A stretch of 64,000 bases of DNA from NCBI RefSeq assembly GCF_002811945.1, contig NZ_NPDX01000003.1, positions 124,001-188,000 on the forward strand, written 5' to 3'. Positions 1 through 8,527 of the stretch are shown here, piece after piece. The DNA is from Leptospira harrisiae (GTDB taxonomy: Bacteria > Spirochaetota > Leptospiria > Leptospirales > Leptospiraceae). Position numbers and translations under genes: made by a program. Under the pieces are notes generated by a model. It saw only the letters and a list, made by a program, of their open reading frames with translations, was not told the origin of the DNA and searched no databases. Position 1 is the stretch's first letter; each line of letters opens with the position of its first letter.

Positions 1-528
1 CCTTTAAAAAACTTCGATGACCTTTCAAATGGTCGCGGTCTTTATATGGACCTTACCCATGAGATTATGGGAACACTTGGGATTGATATGTTAAAACCTG
101 GTGATCCCCTTCTCAATAAAAGAGATCCTTATGAACTCGGCAAAAATTCATTTTCTAAATTTGCAAATTACCAGTTGGCTTTGTATGAATACTTTCTAAC
201 AGACAAAGTAGGCCATGCCATGGATTGGGAAAAAGCAGAGTTAGTGATCAAAAACTTGGAAGATTTTTTTCGTGGTCTTTTAGAAAGTATAGATCCAAAC
301 AAAGACCTACTCATTGTTTCCAGTGATCACGGAAATATGGAAGACTTAAGTCAAAAAAATCATACGGAAAACCCGGCGGCCACCATCCTTTATGGAAAGG
401 ATGCTGACCGCTTCGCAGAAAATATACATTCGCTTGCTGACATTGTTCCGGAAATTTATAAAACTTTCGGAATGGAAGAAGCCATTTACAATACCAAAAC
501 GAATGAATTTCTAATTGAATCCGACTAA
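1..528 (+). CDS. Alkaline-phosphatase / phosphoglycerate-mutase superfamily protein, C-terminal part
   Basis: The reading frame is open from the first base of the window, so the start lies upstream. The visible 175 residues are the C-terminal half of a metal-dependent phosphatase/phosphomutase fold: a TDKVGHAMDW stretch (metal-binding Asp and His) is followed about 60 residues later by SSDHGNMED, the second metal site typical of cofactor-independent phosphoglycerate mutase and alkaline phosphatase relatives. Substrate cannot be told from this part; the short linker and absence of the usual iPGM insert suggest a generic metalloenzyme rather than glycolytic PGM. It converges with the next gene, their stop codons overlapping by four bases. 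Confidence 0.75.
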   Translation, partial: PLKNFDDLSNGRGLYMDLTHEIMGTLGIDMLKPGDPLLNKRDPYELGKNSFSKFANYQLALYEYFLTDKVGHAMDWEKAELVIKNLEDFFRGLLESIDPNKDLLIVSSDHGNMEDLSQKNHTENPAATILYGKDADRFAENIHSLADIVPEIYKTFGMEEAIYNTKTNEFLIESD

Positions 529-1694
529 AATTCTAAATCATTTCCAGATTCAGGTCGATTTGACACCGAACTTGGTTTAGATGAATTGGAATCAGACGAT
601 ACATCTGAATCATCAAGATCATTGTGGTCGGTAAACTGATCGAGTGATTCTTTTTTCCATGCAATCGCCTTGTCGGTAATCTGGTTTTTAGGGTATTTAT
701 CTACAATTGTTTGAAATATTCCTGCCGCTTTTTCAAACTTCCCCTGTCTGAAATAGATAGTGCCTTTTTTGTATAAAGCCGCTTGGTCTAGCGAATAATC
801 ACTGTTATTGAGCAATTTATTAATATAAGTAAGTGACTCAACTTGTTTGCCCATGCCATCATAAGATAATGCAATGTAGTATAAAGCTTCCTCTTCTTTT
901 TTAGGAGCTGGATTTACACTGATTACTTTTTGGAAAAGCTCAATTGCTTTAGCATATTGTTTTTTTGTGTAATTATCCTTAGCATCTTTCAAAACTGAGT
1001 CTTTGTATTCCCCAACCACTTTTTCATCGGCTCCTGCCAGTTGGTCAGCAGTTTCAATGTATTCATCAAATACATCAAACGAAGCCCAGTCTTTTCCAAG
1101 TTTACGAAGTGCTCTTCCCCAACCAATTCTAGATTCTGTATTATTTGGATCTTCCTGAAGAGCCAGTGTATAGTTTTTTCGAGCAGTTTCAAAATTTCCG
1201 GTTCGATAATAAAAATCGCCAAGGGATAAAAAAGACTTAGATCTTAGTTTGTTATCTGAACTCGATTGCAAAACAGATTCTAAATGAGCCTTACCTTCTG
1301 ATTCGTTTCCAATTTTCAAAAGTAGATTTCCCAGTGAATAACTTAGTTTTTCTTTTTCATCTGCCTTTAGATTGGAATTCTTTTTTAGGTCTTTATAAAT
1401 ATCTAAAGCTGGATAAAAATCAGAATTTTTCTCTAATGCTCTTGCTTGGTTGTATTTAATTTGGAATTCATACTTTTCCATTCCTCTTTTTCCAGCTAAC
1501 TCAGAGAAGATGGTGATTGCTCGTTCTTTACTTTGCGGATTGGATTGTTTTAAGTATTCTTCCCCTTCAGCAATTTTTTCCAATATAACTTGTGATTGGT
1601 CTTCTTTAGCAGAAATATTCGTTTGGTAATACGCAGTTGAAAGGCCTGCTACAATAAATAAAAATCCTGCCAACGTTACGATGATTCGATTCAT
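525..1694 (-). CDS. Membrane-anchored TPR-repeat protein
   Basis: 389 residues. Residues 5-25 form one hydrophobic segment near the N-terminus (uncleaved anchor or signal peptide), so most of the protein should lie in the periplasm. The rest is alpha-helical with repeated TPR-like units, for instance around GDFYYRTGNFETARKNYTLA and KKQYAKAIELFQKVISVNP, and further copies near residues 270 and 310. The last 35 residues are Ser/Asp-rich and probably disordered. It overlaps the upstream gene by four bases (ATGA), so the two are translationally coupled and may act together as a scaffold for envelope proteins. No enzymatic motif is seen. Confidence 0.75.
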   Translation of the reverse strand: MNRIIVTLAGFLFIVAGLSTAYYQTNISAKEDQSQVILEKIAEGEEYLKQSNPQSKERAITIFSELAGKRGMEKYEFQIKYNQARALEKNSDFYPALDIYKDLKKNSNLKADEKEKLSYSLGNLLLKIGNESEGKAHLESVLQSSSDNKLRSKSFLSLGDFYYRTGNFETARKNYTLALQEDPNNTESRIGWGRALRKLGKDWASFDVFDEYIETADQLAGADEKVVGEYKDSVLKDAKDNYTKKQYAKAIELFQKVISVNPAPKKEEEALYYIALSYDGMGKQVESLTYINKLLNNSDYSLDQAALYKKGTIYFRQGKFEKAAGIFQTIVDKYPKNQITDKAIAWKKESLDQFTDHNDLDDSDVSSDSNSSKPSSVSNRPESGNDLEF

Positions 1695-3376
1695 AAATTC
1701 CCTCTACCCGCCTGACTTAGGGTTTGATTCGTCCAAAATTCCACTCGAGTTGGTGAATAAGATTTAGTTTCCCGTTTCAAAAAGCATTTTAATGCTTTTT
1801 TGGTATCACCCGTTTTTAATGCACTCACTCCAAGAAAAAACATAGCTTTTCCTCGTAAGTAAGAATTGGATTCATATTTTAAATACTCTTCCAATCGATA
1901 CAATGCTGTTTCATATTTTTTTCTAATGACAGTTTCTTTGATGATTCGATTTAGATCCGTTTGACCTAAATCATAATTCACAGTGGCAGATGGCTCTTCT
2001 TTCAAATCATCCACTGATTCATTTGTTTCCTTCGGAGGAATGATATCTGTTGGAGATACAGCATGTTCATTTTTATAATTTTCTGGTTTTTCTGGTTCTT
2101 TTTTTGGATGAGACTCAGCCACCACATTCGGTTCTTCTTGCGGAAGGATATCTTTTGAAAAATTGTATTTAAAGTAAGATACGTTTTCTTTCAAATTGTA
2201 ATCTTCTGGAATTCCATTGGACTTTGCGGTCACACCAAAATACAGTTCATCAATTTCTTTTAATTCTTTGATAAAAAAGTTTGTTTTGGGATGTAACACA
2301 GTTGCGACTTTCACAACAGATCCTTGGCCAAAGGAAGAAGTTCCTTGGTTTAAAGGTTTTACTGATGCATATAAACTATAAACTGTTGTTTCATCCGCAG
2401 CTTCTGGACTAAGCCAACTAATCACGGCACCCTTGCCCACACGTTCATAACCAAGCCCTCTGACGTGCATGGCTCCACCTAGCTCAGGCCTTGTTTCATT
2501 GGATGCGACTTCTTGTTTTGTTTTTTTAGGTGATTCTTCAACAATGACTTCTGCATTATTTTTTTCTGTTTGTTTAATGTAAAATACTCGTAAGGTGGAT
2601 TTTTTATCTTCCAAAGGAAGAGTTTCTTCTCCACCAACTTGTTTTACAGAGACACCATAATAAATAGTCTGTGATTTATCCAAATCTTGGTCCAAAAATG
2701 AATTCACAGGATGAGTGAGTTCCGCCAGCTTTTCTGCTTTTTGCATCAATGGCAAACTTGTTAAAGGTAAATTGGATCTGTAAACCGTATATAAAGTTCG
2801 CCCCGCCGTTGCACCGTTTGGTGGTGTCCAATTCAAACGAACAAATTTTCTTTCAATATTTGCAGTAATACCGGACACCCCACCCACCATCGACTGGATT
2901 CCTGCATCAGAAGGAAAGGCAGGAAAATCAGGATTTTGTCCGACGACTGGTGTTCCATTTTCTTCTTCAATATGGACAGGTATTACTGTATAATTTTGGT
3001 TCGAAAATAATTTTACTTCTCTACGACGAACATCTGTTACCATTACAATTGCGTAATAGTAAGTGCCAGGTTTTAGATTATAGTCAAAATAAACACGTGT
3101 TGCGTTTGCTCCAGACGCTTTGTATCGACCTAATGAATCGGCAATATAGAGTTTTTCCGCGCTATCAATCATTACCGTGGAACGAGCCACAATGATTTCA
3201 CCTTCTTGTTTAGGTGGATCCCAATCCAAACGAATCGATTTTTTGTCAGGGAGGAGACTTGCATGGATTGCTTTGGCAATCGTTGGATATCGACTTTCCT
3301 CAAATCCAGAGTCTGCCCAAACCGGAAATTGAGACAATAGCAGTACAGCCACCCAGAATTGAATCGAGAACTTCAT
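1691..3376 (-). CDS. Exported protein with fibronectin-III-like domains and a C-terminal TPR
   Basis: 561 residues beginning with a cleavable signal peptide (about residues 1-21, ending PVWA). Three stretches of beta-rich sequence with repeated patterns of the type RLDWDPPKQ, RLNWTPPNG and VISWLSPEA followed by Y-x-L/V-Y and a late YYG/YFGV strand look like successive fibronectin type III domains. A Lys/Glu/Pro-rich linker (about 400-460) leads to a short TPR-like helical end. Fn3 plus TPR suggests an envelope protein-interaction module. First gene of a two-gene unit with the following TPR protein. It has no recognisable enzyme domain and appears lineage-specific. Confidence 0.7.
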   Translation of the reverse strand: MKFSIQFWVAVLLLSQFPVWADSGFEESRYPTIAKAIHASLLPDKKSIRLDWDPPKQEGEIIVARSTVMIDSAEKLYIADSLGRYKASGANATRVYFDYNLKPGTYYYAIVMVTDVRRREVKLFSNQNYTVIPVHIEEENGTPVVGQNPDFPAFPSDAGIQSMVGGVSGITANIERKFVRLNWTPPNGATAGRTLYTVYRSNLPLTSLPLMQKAEKLAELTHPVNSFLDQDLDKSQTIYYGVSVKQVGGEETLPLEDKKSTLRVFYIKQTEKNNAEVIVEESPKKTKQEVASNETRPELGGAMHVRGLGYERVGKGAVISWLSPEAADETTVYSLYASVKPLNQGTSSFGQGSVVKVATVLHPKTNFFIKELKEIDELYFGVTAKSNGIPEDYNLKENVSYFKYNFSKDILPQEEPNVVAESHPKKEPEKPENYKNEHAVSPTDIIPPKETNESVDDLKEEPSATVNYDLGQTDLNRIIKETVIRKKYETALYRLEEYLKYESNSYLRGKAMFFLGVSALKTGDTKKALKCFLKRETKSYSPTRVEFWTNQTLSQAGRGNL

Positions 3377-3456
3377 ACTTAGATTTTCGGTGGCAAAGAC
3401 CCGCGAATTGAATTTTTCGTTTGTACTTTCCCCGCTTTTCTGTAAGAATTGTCATT

Positions 3457-4116
3457 ATGTCGGAAACGGAATACTACCGTTCGCAAAGTTACCAAGAATA
3501 CTTACTTTCGAGTCATAGGAGAGAGGTTTGCCCTCCAGAAGATGTTTATGCCTTTTTCAATTGGAAAGGTTTAAACAACCTAGTGGATTTCGGAAGTGGG
3601 CTTGGTTTTTACTTTAACGAGTTTAGAAAATGGTTTCCTCATGTTTGGATTTGGGCGGCGGAGTGCCAACAAGAGATCATCGATATGGTCCTTCGTCGTA
3701 AACTGATGGAAGGGATTGAACAACTCACACCTTTCCACATGGACCAATCAGACCACCCTCTCCTACCGGAATGGGTTCCAGTCCCAGAAATTATTTTTGC
3801 CTCCCTATCGTTATCCACATTTCCTAATCCTGGTTTGGCGATGGATGGACTCATTCGTTCCATGAAAGCGGGAGGAAGGCTTTTTATCATCGATTGGTCA
3901 AAAACCGAATCTGGATTTGGTCCTAAAATCAACGAAAAGATTTCGATGGATAAAATGAAATTTCTTGCGGAAGAATACAAACTGGAAGTCACTAAGTCAG
4001 GAAGGATTTCCGAACACTTTTATGGGATGGAAGTCAGAGCAAGTTCTAACTTTATTTATGGGTATTATGACCTCAAAGAAGAAGAAGATGAGGATACTGC
4101 AGTCTTCAAACAATAA
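3457..4116 (+). CDS. Class I SAM-dependent methyltransferase
   Basis: 219 residues from the ATG at 3457; an in-frame TTG 36 bases upstream would add 12 residues of unlikely sequence. The nucleotide-binding motif I is readable as NLVDFGSGLGFYFNEF, followed by an acidic/aromatic strand (VWIWAAE), and a motif IV/post-IV region (IIFASLSLSTFPNPG, then GGRLFIIDWSKTE) typical of UbiE/Methyltransf_11 proteins acting on small molecules. The substrate cannot be deduced. The C-terminus is strongly acidic (EEEDEDT). It stands alone between the divergent envelope-protein operon and the helicase gene. Confidence 0.7.
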   Translation: MSETEYYRSQSYQEYLLSSHRREVCPPEDVYAFFNWKGLNNLVDFGSGLGFYFNEFRKWFPHVWIWAAECQQEIIDMVLRRKLMEGIEQLTPFHMDQSDHPLLPEWVPVPEIIFASLSLSTFPNPGLAMDGLIRSMKAGGRLFIIDWSKTESGFGPKINEKISMDKMKFLAEEYKLEVTKSGRISEHFYGMEVRASSNFIYGYYDLKEEEDEDTAVFKQ

Positions 4117-4163
4117 CCTAAAAAATTAGAACCAAAGATAAATTTGTTTTCCCCCTTCCTTAT

Positions 4164-5447
4164 ATGTGGAGTGATGAACAAAAGAAAATCATTCATTGCA
4201 ATTTTCCCATCAAACAAGTCATTGCTGGTGCTGGTTCTGGAAAAACGGCAACGATGGTGGGATTATTGGAAGAAAGAGAACTACAAAAATCCATTCTCCC
4301 TAAAAACACACTCATCGTTACCTTTACTAAAAAAGCAACACACGAATTTAAAGAACGGTGTGAAAAAAAGGGACTTTCTAAGGAATACCATATTTCCACC
4401 TTCCACTCGTTTTGTTATCATGTCCTAAAAAAATATGATGCATCAAAAAATTGGTCAAAGTTCAAACTACTAAGTGAATCCAAAAAATGGGAAATCACAA
4501 AAGACATCCTTTCAGTTTATCGCTTTGAAATTGGGGGAATTCCTTTCCCCATCCTTCTCAAAAACAATGGAAAAAATTTCCGTAAGATTTCAGAAACTGG
4601 ATATGATTTTTATTTAGAAAGTTTTCGATCCTGGAAAGATAAACACCAATACTTTGAATTTGATGATTTGATTTTTGACTTTCTTCATTTTTTAGATTCT
4701 GCATCGGCAAACTTAGTCAAAGAAAGATGGACATCTCTGATCATCGATGAATTCCAAGACACTGACGAAGTCCAACTCCAAATCATCCAAAAGATGAAAT
4801 TCCAATCCATCACTGTTGTGGGTGATGATTGGCAGGCCATTTATGGATTTCGAGGTGCAACTCCTAAACCTTTTTTAGATTTTCCCAAACATTTTCCTGA
4901 AGTGATCCAATTTTTTCTATCAACTAACTACCGTTCAAAGGAATCCATCATCAAATCCTCTCTCCTTCCTTTAAATCATAACAAGGACAAAATTCCAAAA
5001 CAGGTACAAAACTTTCGAAAGGAAAAAGGAACTTTTTTGGTGGAAAGAATCAGAGAAACAACAAAACGTCCAATGGAGATTTGGAAACATTGGCAAACGA
5101 AAGACCCAAATACTATCATTCTCACCAGGAGTAATTACAGAAAAAATGAATGGATCCAATCAGGAGTTCCACATTCGCAAGTGATGACGATCCATAGTGC
5201 AAAAGGATTAGAGTTCCAAACAGTCCTCCTAGACCTAGTGCTCGGCTGGAGTGAAAGCAGAAACGATATCGATGAAGCTGAAGAACGTAGGATCCTGTAT
5301 GTTGGCCTATCAAGAGCAAAGGACAATTTGGTTCTTTTAATCCCGGACAAACCCAAACCAGAACGTCTCGCCGATCAAATGAGCGGGGATTTTTCATTCA
5401 GGAACCGATTGCGAAATCGTACTTTACGGTGGGCTCGGCTCTGGTGA
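4164..5447 (+). CDS. Compact UvrD/Rep-family (superfamily 1A) helicase
   Basis: 427 residues with the full SF1 motif series in order: Walker A AGAGSGKTATMV (motif I), TFTKKAT (Ia), DEFQDTDEVQ (II), VVGDDWQAIYGFRGA (III), STNYRSKESI (IV), IHSAKGLEFQTVLLD (V) and RRILYVGLSRAKDNL (VI). All catalytic residues for ATP-driven 3'-5' translocation are present. UvrD, Rep and PcrA are about 650-750 residues; here the spacing between motifs leaves almost no room for the large 1B and 2B subdomains, so this is a minimal motor. The first ATG at 4164 lies just before the Q-motif-like DEQKKIIH, which supports it as start despite a poor ribosome-binding site. Confidence 0.85.
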   Translation: MWSDEQKKIIHCNFPIKQVIAGAGSGKTATMVGLLEERELQKSILPKNTLIVTFTKKATHEFKERCEKKGLSKEYHISTFHSFCYHVLKKYDASKNWSKFKLLSESKKWEITKDILSVYRFEIGGIPFPILLKNNGKNFRKISETGYDFYLESFRSWKDKHQYFEFDDLIFDFLHFLDSASANLVKERWTSLIIDEFQDTDEVQLQIIQKMKFQSITVVGDDWQAIYGFRGATPKPFLDFPKHFPEVIQFFLSTNYRSKESIIKSSLLPLNHNKDKIPKQVQNFRKEKGTFLVERIRETTKRPMEIWKHWQTKDPNTIILTRSNYRKNEWIQSGVPHSQVMTIHSAKGLEFQTVLLDLVLGWSESRNDIDEAEERRILYVGLSRAKDNLVLLIPDKPKPERLADQMSGDFSFRNRLRNRTLRWARLW

Positions 5448-5461
5448 AGTGGTTTTACCTT

Positions 5462-5538
<77 letters not shown>

Positions 5539-5630
5539 AGGATCCTTCCTCCCACCTAGTTTTTATTTTTCAGAACACCAAACAAAGTTTCGACTTGCAT
5601 CTCTAAAGAACATCCTTAAAGTTCGAACCG

Positions 5631-6311
5631 ATGAAACCTAAGTTCCTGGCAGAAGAATTCCTATTGGCTTTGTATTTTTTGGTATTTAGCATTGTTTCCG
5701 GACTCGTATTCTATTGGTCAGATAGTCCGTCCGGGATCAAACTTGCATCGCTTACTTTACTATTCCACATCAGTTTCGTGGTGTTATCACTTGGACTTCG
5801 CTGGCATACTCCATTTCGTATTTGGAAGTTTTTAGTTCCCTTATCCATTTTTATGGTATTTCCAGATTGGTTTCTATCTAGTGCCTTACAGATCTTAGTT
5901 TTTCCTGAAGATGGATTCTTAAAAATAGGAACTGTTTCTGGTTATATGGCCGGCCTTTGGGTCATTCCTTTGTTTATCTGTGTTTATACAGGAATCAAAT
6001 TGGAAGAAATGTCTGTATCCATTATTGGAACTGGACTTTGGGTCGGGATCACTGCGTTAGTTATTTTTGGAACTTCTGAAGCAACTATGTGGATACTCGG
6101 ATCTTGGTATCCACAAAATGTAAAAATGTGGGGAAAGGTGGCCTATTACGTATTAGTTCCTGAAATGATTTTAGGAATCACAGCCTATCTTGCCTACCAA
6201 GGTTTTTCCTATTCGGCTTATATCTTTCAAATTGCAATGGGATTTTTAGTAATGATTCTCTACATTGGAAACCTTTCTTTCTTTTACCTCCTCTTTGAAA
6301 AAATTCTATAA
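5631..6311 (+). CDS. Polytopic membrane protein of unknown function
   Basis: 226 residues, almost entirely hydrophobic, with about seven predicted membrane spans (roughly residues 8-27, 35-53, 60-80, 100-122, 128-150, 165-187, 200-220). Polar residues that break the spans include a conserved-looking FPDWFLS and TSEATMWILGSWYP. No transporter or enzyme family is recognised. It starts the four-gene cassette leading to the MBOAT acyltransferase and its 3' end overlaps the next gene, so it is probably part of the same surface-polysaccharide modification unit; that role is inference from position only. Confidence 0.65.
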   Translation: MKPKFLAEEFLLALYFLVFSIVSGLVFYWSDSPSGIKLASLTLLFHISFVVLSLGLRWHTPFRIWKFLVPLSIFMVFPDWFLSSALQILVFPEDGFLKIGTVSGYMAGLWVIPLFICVYTGIKLEEMSVSIIGTGLWVGITALVIFGTSEATMWILGSWYPQNVKMWGKVAYYVLVPEMILGITAYLAYQGFSYSAYIFQIAMGFLVMILYIGNLSFFYLLFEKIL

Positions 6312-7245
6312 TTACTTATTTTCCATTGGTATATCAACTCTCTTAGTTTTATTTCTAGGAGAGCTTTTTTTTCGTTACCAATCTAAAACCGATAGTGAAG
6401 AAATCCGATACAAAAAAATCCATTGTTTGTATGGATTAAGAGAAATCCGTCTTTGTCCCAATGTAAATGAAAAGTTTTTACGTAAAGATGGTAAAATCTG
6501 GGACATCCAAACCAATTCCCAAGGGGAACGTACTCTCGGTGAAGGTACTAATCCAAATAAACTTTGGTTAGTTGGTGATTCTATGGCCATGGGCTTTGGG
6601 TTACCGACTAAAGAAACACCTGCATTTTATTTAAAATCTAAATACCAGTTAGAAGCCAGAGTGATTGCAGTGGATGCCATTGGCACAAGGGGTGTGTTTC
6701 GACTATTGCAAGATGCAGTAAAAAACACTGATACAAAAGAATTTCCCAACCAGGTCTACTGGATTTGGAATCCTTCCGATTTTATAGATGATGAAAGAGA
6801 AAAAAAAGGACTCAAACAATTTTTTTATCCCTTTCACCATAAGTTATCCCAAATATCCTATTTGTATCGAAATCTCCTCCCATCTCCCCAACCCAATGTG
6901 TACACTTCGTACGGCATTCCTTACCAATATCCAGAAAATCATATCACTTACTCTTACTTACGTGAGTTTTTTTTAAAGAATATTATACCCAAAGAAAAAA
7001 TGAATCTACTTTTTAGTTGGGGGATGTCCAAAGCAGGAACTCCCGACACAAAGGATCCTAATTACGAGTTGGCAAAAAAATTCTTTTTCAAACAAGGAAT
7101 CAATACAATCGACCTAAGAACCAAAACAGAAGCGTTGTTTAAAGAACAGAAACAAGTTTACATTCCTCTTGATGGTCACCCAGGTCCCGCACTCGCCGAA
7201 CTTTTTGCCGATGCCATTGCCAAGGACTTCTTAAATTTGCCTTAG
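6295..7245 (+). CDS. SGNH/GDSL-hydrolase-like membrane-anchored protein
   Basis: About 316 residues from TTG at 6295, giving MKKFYNYLFSIGISTLLVLF, a typical N-terminal membrane anchor; another TTG at 6265 would lengthen the overlap with the preceding gene to 47 bases. The SGNH block I is WLVGDSMAMGFG (nucleophile Ser in GDS) and the C-terminal block V is PLDGHPGP with the Asp-x-x-His pair. This matches the AlgJ/AlgX-like SGNH proteins that pass acyl groups to polysaccharides outside the membrane. The immediate neighbours, another SGNH protein and an AlgI-type MBOAT protein, support that reading. True substrate unknown. Confidence 0.7.
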   Translation: MKKFYNYLFSIGISTLLVLFLGELFFRYQSKTDSEEIRYKKIHCLYGLREIRLCPNVNEKFLRKDGKIWDIQTNSQGERTLGEGTNPNKLWLVGDSMAMGFGLPTKETPAFYLKSKYQLEARVIAVDAIGTRGVFRLLQDAVKNTDTKEFPNQVYWIWNPSDFIDDEREKKGLKQFFYPFHHKLSQISYLYRNLLPSPQPNVYTSYGIPYQYPENHITYSYLREFFLKNIIPKEKMNLLFSWGMSKAGTPDTKDPNYELAKKFFFKQGINTIDLRTKTEALFKEQKQVYIPLDGHPGPALAELFADAIAKDFLNLP

Positions 7246-7287
7246 AAATGCTTGATTCCCTGCCCTATTGATAAATTTTTGAGGGAT

Positions 7288-8526
7288 ATGATTCAAAACT
7301 GGAAACGATGGGGAGCCATTGTCCTATTTTTCCCGTTGGCGTTACTTTCTTTGGAATTGATTTTACGCCTCGCTAACCCACCTGCTTTACGTTATTATCG
7401 CGATGTCAAATTGTTACATGCATACCATCCTGAATACGGTGTCACCTTGGAACCAAACGAAAGTCGTTTTGTCCGTCACTATGCCGATCTCTGGCAAGGA
7501 CAGTTCACAACCAATTCTCTAGGTCTTCGAGGTATAGAAGAGCCAATTCCAAATAAACCAAAACTTGTTTGTCTGGGTGATAGTTTAGTGATGGGATTTG
7601 GTGTTTCGGATGAAGATACTTTTTGTTCTAAACTTGGAACCTTTGAACAAAATGGTCAAAGTTACCAAAGTCTGAATTTGGGTGTGGATGCCTATGGATC
7701 TCTTGGTTCCTACAAAAGATTAAAAGATTTGTCAGGTAAAATAGATAACATCCAAACTGTTTTATTCTTCATTTCACCAAATGACTTTACAATGCCTGAC
7801 GAATTACGCGCCCAAGGCATCCTTCCTGACGATGAAAACGATGCACTTCATGAGAACGATCCCGTTTGGAAAAAAAACTTCCGCATCCAATTTGAACTCA
7901 CAAGAATATCATATCTTCTACAGGCTTTAAAACTAGCTTACGAACAGACAAAAGTCAAGTTTGCGCAAACAAAATATATGATTGCTGCAGACACAAATCT
8001 TCTGACTTCTTCACCACTCGTTTATTTACGTGAAACTTTTATTCTTCCCATCAAACACCTGAAATGTGAAGAAGCTGACGAATTTATATGCCCTGCTCCA
8101 CTAGAAAATTTAAACGTAGTCTGTTCGGATACTCCTGTGGATCCAAATTCCCTTGAACCATTACCTGAAACCACAACAAGAGCATATGATTTGATGATTG
8201 CCCTTTCGAAAGAAAAAGGTTATCAGTTTGTTCCGGTGATCCTTCCTATGCAAATTGAAGAAGTGTATTGCCGCCAAGTGGGAAAATATAACTCACTCGG
8301 AGGTTATGCCATCCGAGCCAAAAAGTATTTGGACTCGAAAGGAATCAAAACCTTAGATATCCTTCCGTATACAGACAAGATGTGCGGCCGTGAATTTACC
8401 TTGCGTGGAAAAACCAAAAAAGCGGGAATTCAGGATTACTATATCCCAGGTGATGGCCACCTAACAAAACTAGGTAACTTATGGGCAGCTGAGTCCATTG
8501 CCGATTCCTTAAAGGTTAACAAATAA
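7288..8526 (+). CDS. SGNH/GDSL-hydrolase-like membrane-anchored protein (second copy)
   Basis: 412 residues from ATG 7288, directly after GAGGGAT; an upstream TTG at 7252 is in frame but gives an unlikely leader. One membrane anchor at about residues 8-26 is followed by a periplasmic domain. Block I reads CLGDSLVMGFGV and block V GDGHLTKLG, giving the Ser and Asp-His of an SGNH catalytic triad. It is a distant paralogue of the preceding gene, sharing the same order: anchor, N/S-rich strand NSLGLRG, then GDS. Placed between its paralogue and the MBOAT gene (one base apart from the latter), it is likely an acetyl-transfer partner in O-acetylation of an exported glycan. Confidence 0.75.
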   Translation: MIQNWKRWGAIVLFFPLALLSLELILRLANPPALRYYRDVKLLHAYHPEYGVTLEPNESRFVRHYADLWQGQFTTNSLGLRGIEEPIPNKPKLVCLGDSLVMGFGVSDEDTFCSKLGTFEQNGQSYQSLNLGVDAYGSLGSYKRLKDLSGKIDNIQTVLFFISPNDFTMPDELRAQGILPDDENDALHENDPVWKKNFRIQFELTRISYLLQALKLAYEQTKVKFAQTKYMIAADTNLLTSSPLVYLRETFILPIKHLKCEEADEFICPAPLENLNVVCSDTPVDPNSLEPLPETTTRAYDLMIALSKEKGYQFVPVILPMQIEEVYCRQVGKYNSLGGYAIRAKKYLDSKGIKTLDILPYTDKMCGREFTLRGKTKKAGIQDYYIPGDGHLTKLGNLWAAESIADSLKVNK

Positions 8527-8527
8527 A

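Noticed and set aside
4144..4428. Overlapping 94-codon frame at the helicase start
   Set aside because: It runs out of frame through the Walker A region of the clearly real helicase.
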